DNA of 64,000 bases from Flavobacteriaceae bacterium (GTDB lineage Bacteria; Bacteroidota; Bacteroidia; Flavobacteriales; Flavobacteriaceae), in NCBI GenBank assembly GCA_016649715.1, contig JAENXC010000007.1:1-64000 (forward strand), read 5' to 3'. The notes beneath the pieces were generated by a model, which searched no databases, was not told where the DNA came from, and saw only the letters and a list, made by a program, of their open reading frames with translations. The stretch's first letter is position 1. Each line of letters begins with the position of its first letter. Of this stretch, positions 60,483 through 64,000 are shown piece by piece. A program made the translations under genes and the position numbers.

Positions 60483-61034
60483 TTATTGTTCTTCGGGATT
60501 TGTACCTCCGTCCATTTTACTTTCTTCGGCAGTACTTTTATCAGTCTCTTGCAAAGCTTGCAAATCCAACATAAGTTTGGAAAGGTCCCAATAGCCATCT
60601 TCCCGAACAATTTTCCCGTCAATAAAGCGGGCAGTTATGTGCGCTGGAATTACGTATGTTTTAGAATTGACCAATAAAGTGGCTTCCCAATGTCCCCAAA
60701 AGTTTACCCAGGTTTGGCCTTTATCGGTAACCACCATTTCATATTCCACGCTTTCTGGATCGTATTTCCACGAGGAAAAATGAGTGGCGTCATCTTTGTC
60801 CGTTGCCACCAATTGGTCAATGGTTTGGGCATCTTTCATGGTTACATTGTTCAAGATTTTTGCGGTATCTGCATAATGGCTCGCCAAGGCTTCCCAATCG
60901 TGTTTTTCGTAGGCAGCAATCACACTTTTATAAGTGTCTATTTCTGGCGATTGTTGGGTGTAGCGTTTTTCTTGTTTTTGGCAAGCAGCTAATGAAAGGA
61001 CTATTGCAAGCCCTAAAAAGAATACTCTTTTCAT
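60483..61034 (-). CDS. NTF2/SnoaL-like lipoprotein
   Basis: 183 residues. Lipobox LAAC (Cys at about 18), then a SnoaL/DUF4440-like domain (about 35-155): YKSVIAAYEKHDWEALASHY, WVNFWGHWEATLL, HITARFIDGKIVREDGYWDL. Low-complexity acidic tail. It is the first gene of the cluster running to 52 kb and lies downstream of a LytTR/histidine kinase pair on the same strand. Confidence 0.8.
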   Translation of the reverse strand: MKRVFFLGLAIVLSLAACQKQEKRYTQQSPEIDTYKSVIAAYEKHDWEALASHYADTAKILNNVTMKDAQTIDQLVATDKDDATHFSSWKYDPESVEYEMVVTDKGQTWVNFWGHWEATLLVNSKTYVIPAHITARFIDGKIVREDGYWDLSKLMLDLQALQETDKSTAEESKMDGGTNPEEQ

Positions 61035-61199
61035 AATTGAATGATTAAGGGTTAGTTAAGATAAATGTCGTGGGGAGCATCTAAGTAACTGACAATCAAT
61101 AAAAGATGAAAGTGATTTAGGACGAAGAGCCTTTAAAACTGTCCGAAGGAAGGCTTTTAGTCGCCGAAGAGAATCTTAATGAAATTGGAAGATTGGAAC

Positions 61200-61292
61200 C
61201 ACGACATTTGGACTCACGACGGATTATCTATATTGATTACTGTTTTTTTCAAAATATAATAATACCTAAAAGTCGTGGCTCAAATCGTCGTG
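61200..61292. repeat. Imperfect inverted repeat, 61-61.3 kb gap
   Basis: CACGACATTTGGACTCACGAC (61200-61220) and GTCGTGGCTCAAATCGTCGTG (61272-61292) pair as imperfect 21-bp arms around 51 bp of AT-rich DNA. The rest of the 277-bp gap shows nothing I recognise; it probably holds the promoter of the 60483-61034 gene. Confidence 0.7.
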
Positions 61293-61310
61293 ATTCAAAA
61301 AGTCAAAAAT

Positions 61311-62078
61311 TTAAATTGTTTGCAACCGCTTCAGCAATTCGGTGCGCATTGCTTTGCTCATCGGGATGGCTTTTTTTGAAATGACCACGTGCGTGCCGGC
61401 CACTTCGTCTATTTGGGAAAGGTTGATAATGTAGCTACGGTGAATTCTGAGGAAATGTTTCTGCGGAAGTTTTTCATCAATATCCTTCAAAGTCATCACC
61501 AAAAGATACTCGCGGCCCTGCGAAAAAATGCGGCAGTAGTTGCGGTCCGCTTCAATATAATAGATGTCCTTGATGTCTATTTTCAACATCTTTTCGTTGT
61601 GACGAACAAAGATGCGGTCGTTCAGAATAATATCTGTTGCATTTCCCTTGGTTGAGGCTTCGTCGCCATTGCCGTTTTCTTCATTATTTGAAGATTTTTC
61701 CACAGCAATCCTTTCCACAGTCAGTTCTATGGCTCTTTGAAGATCCAGTCTTTTGAAGGGTTTGGAGATAAAAGCGTACGGATGGGTTTCCTTGGCGCGG
61801 TTAAAGTGGGCCTCATCCGCATTGCCTGTTAAATAGATGATCGGGATTTTATAGTGCTGTTGGATTACGCGTGCGGTTTCTATTCCGTCCAGTTCCCCTT
61901 TTAACCGAATGTCCAATAAAATAATGTCCGGGTTTTCTATTTTTATTTGTGAAAGGGCTTCCTCGCCTCGGGGCAAAATCCCTGTTACTTCATAACCCAA
62001 TTCGCTGAGTTGTAATGAAATGTTTGCCGCAATGACCATTTCATCCTCCACGATCAATATTTTCACGGCTCTTTCCAT
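61311..62078 (-). CDS. LytTR response regulator
   Basis: 255 residues. Receiver (about 1-122) with ILIVEDEMVIAANI, phosphoacceptor Asp56 in IILLDIRLKG and ISKPFKRLDL. A Ser/Asn/Gly-rich linker (about 130-150) leads to a LytTR DNA-binding domain (about 155-250; YIEADRNYCRIFSQGREYLL, KHFLRIHRSYIINL). Its start overlaps the stop of the histidine kinase gene by one base, so the two are paired. It would regulate target promoters; the adjacent exported-protein cluster is a candidate (inference). Confidence 0.92.
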   Translation of the reverse strand: MERAVKILIVEDEMVIAANISLQLSELGYEVTGILPRGEEALSQIKIENPDIILLDIRLKGELDGIETARVIQQHYKIPIIYLTGNADEAHFNRAKETHPYAFISKPFKRLDLQRAIELTVERIAVEKSSNNEENGNGDEASTKGNATDIILNDRIFVRHNEKMLKIDIKDIYYIEADRNYCRIFSQGREYLLVMTLKDIDEKLPQKHFLRIHRSYIINLSQIDEVAGTHVVISKKAIPMSKAMRTELLKRLQTI

Positions 62079-63965
62079 TAAGCTATTTTGAAGTTTTTAA
62101 AGTTGAAAGCTACAGCGGTTCCATTTTTGTGATCTTCGGAAATGGTGCCGTTCAATTGTTGCGTGAGCAATTGAATCAATTGTGTTCCAAAACCTGTTCC
62201 TTTTGGTTTTGCACCTTTTGTTTTGCCGATGCCGTTATCTGAAACTTTTAATAAGAGTTCGTCGTTTTCCTTGCTGAGGCTAATGTTTATTTTACCCTGT
62301 GTTCCTTCGGGAAAGGCATATTTCAGAGCATTAGTTAAAAGTTCGTTCACTATAAGTCCGATGGGAACGGCTGTGTCCACGTCCAAGTTTAGGTCGTCCA
62401 TCGCGCATACTATCTTCACTTTGTCTTCGGCATTGAAAGTGTCCAGCACCCCTTCGCCTAAATTCATAAAATAATCCTTCATTTCAATACTGCCCAAGTT
62501 TTCGCCCTGATACAATTTTTGGTGAATAATACCCATACTCTGCACGCGGTTTTGGCTGGCTAACATGGCTTCTTTGCTGGCGCCGTCTTCCAGTTTTGCG
62601 GATTGTAGGGCGATGAGACTTTTCACCATTTCCAAATTGTTTTTTACGCGGTGGTGTATTTCTTTCAGCAACAGTTCGTTCTGTTTGTTTTTGGTATCCA
62701 ATTCAATATTTATGGCAGCTAAAGCTTTTCGTTTTTTGCGAATGTTCTTCAGTGTAAAATACATTCCGAAGAGAATAATGGTCAGCAATCCTGCTATGCC
62801 AATATATAGCCACTGGGTTTTTCGCTGTCGGGAAATCTCTGTCTCTTGGTCCAAAATTTCCATATCCTTTTGCGCGGTTTCATATTTTACTTGCAGTTCG
62901 CTATCCTGGCGCGCAATGATAGTGTTGAGGTATTCGGTGTGGCCTTGTTCGTAGAGTTGGTGATATTCAAGGGCTTTTTTATAATCGCCCAACTCACTGT
63001 AAATATTGGACACATGCATATAGTTTTCCCAAAGGTTTTTGGTGTTTCCGATGCGTTTCATGATTTCTATGGCCTTTAGGTTGTAGGGCAGGGCTTCGGC
63101 ATATTTTCCTTGTAAAATATATACGTGGCCTATGTTTGCCGTTGGGGGCATCATGTAACGTTCCAGCCCTATCTTTTTCGCGCCCTCATAGCAAGTGTTG
63201 TAGTCGGCAATGGCTTCGTCATAGCGTTCCATATATTTGTAAATGTTTCCGCGGCCGTTGTAACAGGCCAAAAGTGGAGCATCCGTGATGCCCAATTTTT
63301 TGTATAAACGGATTGCGTGGTTCATACTTTCGAGACTTTCATCAAGATTTCCCAAAAACAGTTGGTTTTCGGCGAGCCGTCGATAGGAAAGGGCCAAGTC
63401 TTCTTCATAACCGTTTTTTTTCTTGGATGGCAATAGCTTTTTTGCAGTATTCGGCACCTTCGGCATAACTGTCGGAATAATATAGCAAATCACTAATTTT
63501 TGTGTAGCATTGTGCAATGCCACGTTGGTCGCCAATTTCTTCATAAAGCGCCAATGCTTTATAAACTGTTTCGGAGCCTTTGTCATATTCCGCAGTGCCG
63601 CTGTAATTGGTTGCCAATAAAAGGTAGGTGTCTGCCAAATATTTGGACATTTGCTGTTCCTTATAAACGGCTATCGCTTTTTGAAGATAAACTATTGAAG
63701 AGTCTAGCACGGTGTGATTTTCATGCCAATTAGCCAAACCGATATAGGCATTTCCAAGGGTTTTAAAATCCTTATTATTTATAGAAAGCTGAATGTTTTT
63801 TTTGAAATTGTTGTATTCTGAAAGAGTGTCTATGTTCTTCGGAATGGTTTTTTCCGAATCTAAATACGAATTTTTAAGCGTGTCTTCTTGTGCTTGGGAA
63901 GGAGTTTGGGGAAGACTGCTCCACGAAACGCAAGCTAATACTGCAGTGAGTAATAGTCGTTTCAT
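62078..63965 (-). pseudogene. TPR histidine kinase with one frameshift
   Basis: Signal peptide and TPRs open from 63965 (MKRLLLTAVLACVSWSSLPQ; then AYIGLANWHENH), but the frame ends at KKRL just after 63421. The remaining TPRs, a membrane segment (WLYIGIAGLLTIILFGMYFTL, near 62790), the HisKA_2 block (LLKEIHHRVKNNLEMVKSLI), and the HATPase (VNELLTNALKYAFPEGTQ, DNGIG, GTGFGTQL) continue in the next frame to 62078. The junction is a run of eight A (minus strand; 63414-63421). One base fewer would give a normal kinase of about 625 residues. It may be a sequencing slip, a recent mutation or a phase switch. Confidence 0.88.
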
Positions 63966-64000
63966 TTTATGATGATTGGTTGTTTGTTGATTCTAAATTT

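Overview
The window looks like chromosome from a marine-type member of the Flavobacteriia (Bacteroidetes). The evidence is a Bacteroidetes-type promoter (TTTG, about 18 bp, TATATTTG) in front of tRNA-Phe, the small ribosomal protein THX, a mevalonate-pathway pair (class II HMG-CoA reductase and a GYDIA-type GHMP kinase), a type IX secretion sorting tail, an ECF sigma/FecR/TonB receptor set, and many short lipoproteins. All names come from reading the proteins against remembered families; no search was run.

Layout. 0.1-5.5 kb: a minus-strand run resembling an arsenosugar biosynthesis locus (radical SAM ArsS, peroxidase-like protein, TIGR04282-type glycosyltransferase, purine nucleoside phosphorylase, rhodanese, sterol desaturase-like hydroxylase, DUF547), without ArsM. 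5.6-7.8 kb: a barrel protein, DUF488 and tryptophan 2,3-dioxygenase. 7.9-15.6 kb: a minus-strand housekeeping/envelope run (coaX, barrel protein, TPR protein, lptC, small membrane protein, CNNM/CorC protein, PpiD-like foldase). 15.7-16.3 kb: tRNA-Phe, a GIY-YIG gene and a partial second tRNA 3' end. 16.3-23.7 kb: an AT-rich accessory island with a 20-residue-repeat protein, a large SH3-domain membrane protein, a lipoprotein, and an ECF sigma, membrane-TPR and CHAT-protease module. 23.7-27.4 kb: mevalonate genes, ribosomal protein THX and a collapsed tryptophan operon (intact trpG, then trpD' fused to 'trpA). 27.6-37.4 kb: two rhodaneses, a thioredoxin/ApbE/DUF4266/DUF3570 module, DinB, CtlX, an SDR-DUF2867 protein, MarC and argS.

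37.4-48.5 kb: ECF sigma, FecR and a TonB receptor on the minus strand, opposite a plus-strand run of three lipoproteins built from seven copies of one lipocalin-like module, then a monoheme cytochrome, YceI, an OB-fold protein, a DUF5777 barrel and a T9SS-exported cupredoxin. 48.6-51 kb: carbonic anhydrase and a TPR lipoprotein. 51-52.2 kb: an apparently decayed Pycsar locus, with a PycTM-like effector kept and only the last 49 codons of a class III cyclase left beside a truncated small gene. 52.2-61 kb: an all-minus cluster of mostly exported NTF2/SnoaL, cupin, RidA and DUF1330 proteins with a methyltransferase and two SDR-type enzymes; its pathway is unknown. 61.3-64 kb: a LytTR response regulator and a TPR histidine kinase broken by one frameshift in an A8 run.

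Three themes stand out. Gene loss by internal deletion is seen at two loci (trp and Pycsar). Intergenic DNA is rich in 7-bp tandem repeats and small palindromes, one of which sits in frame inside argS. Several uncharacterised exported-protein clusters lie close together.
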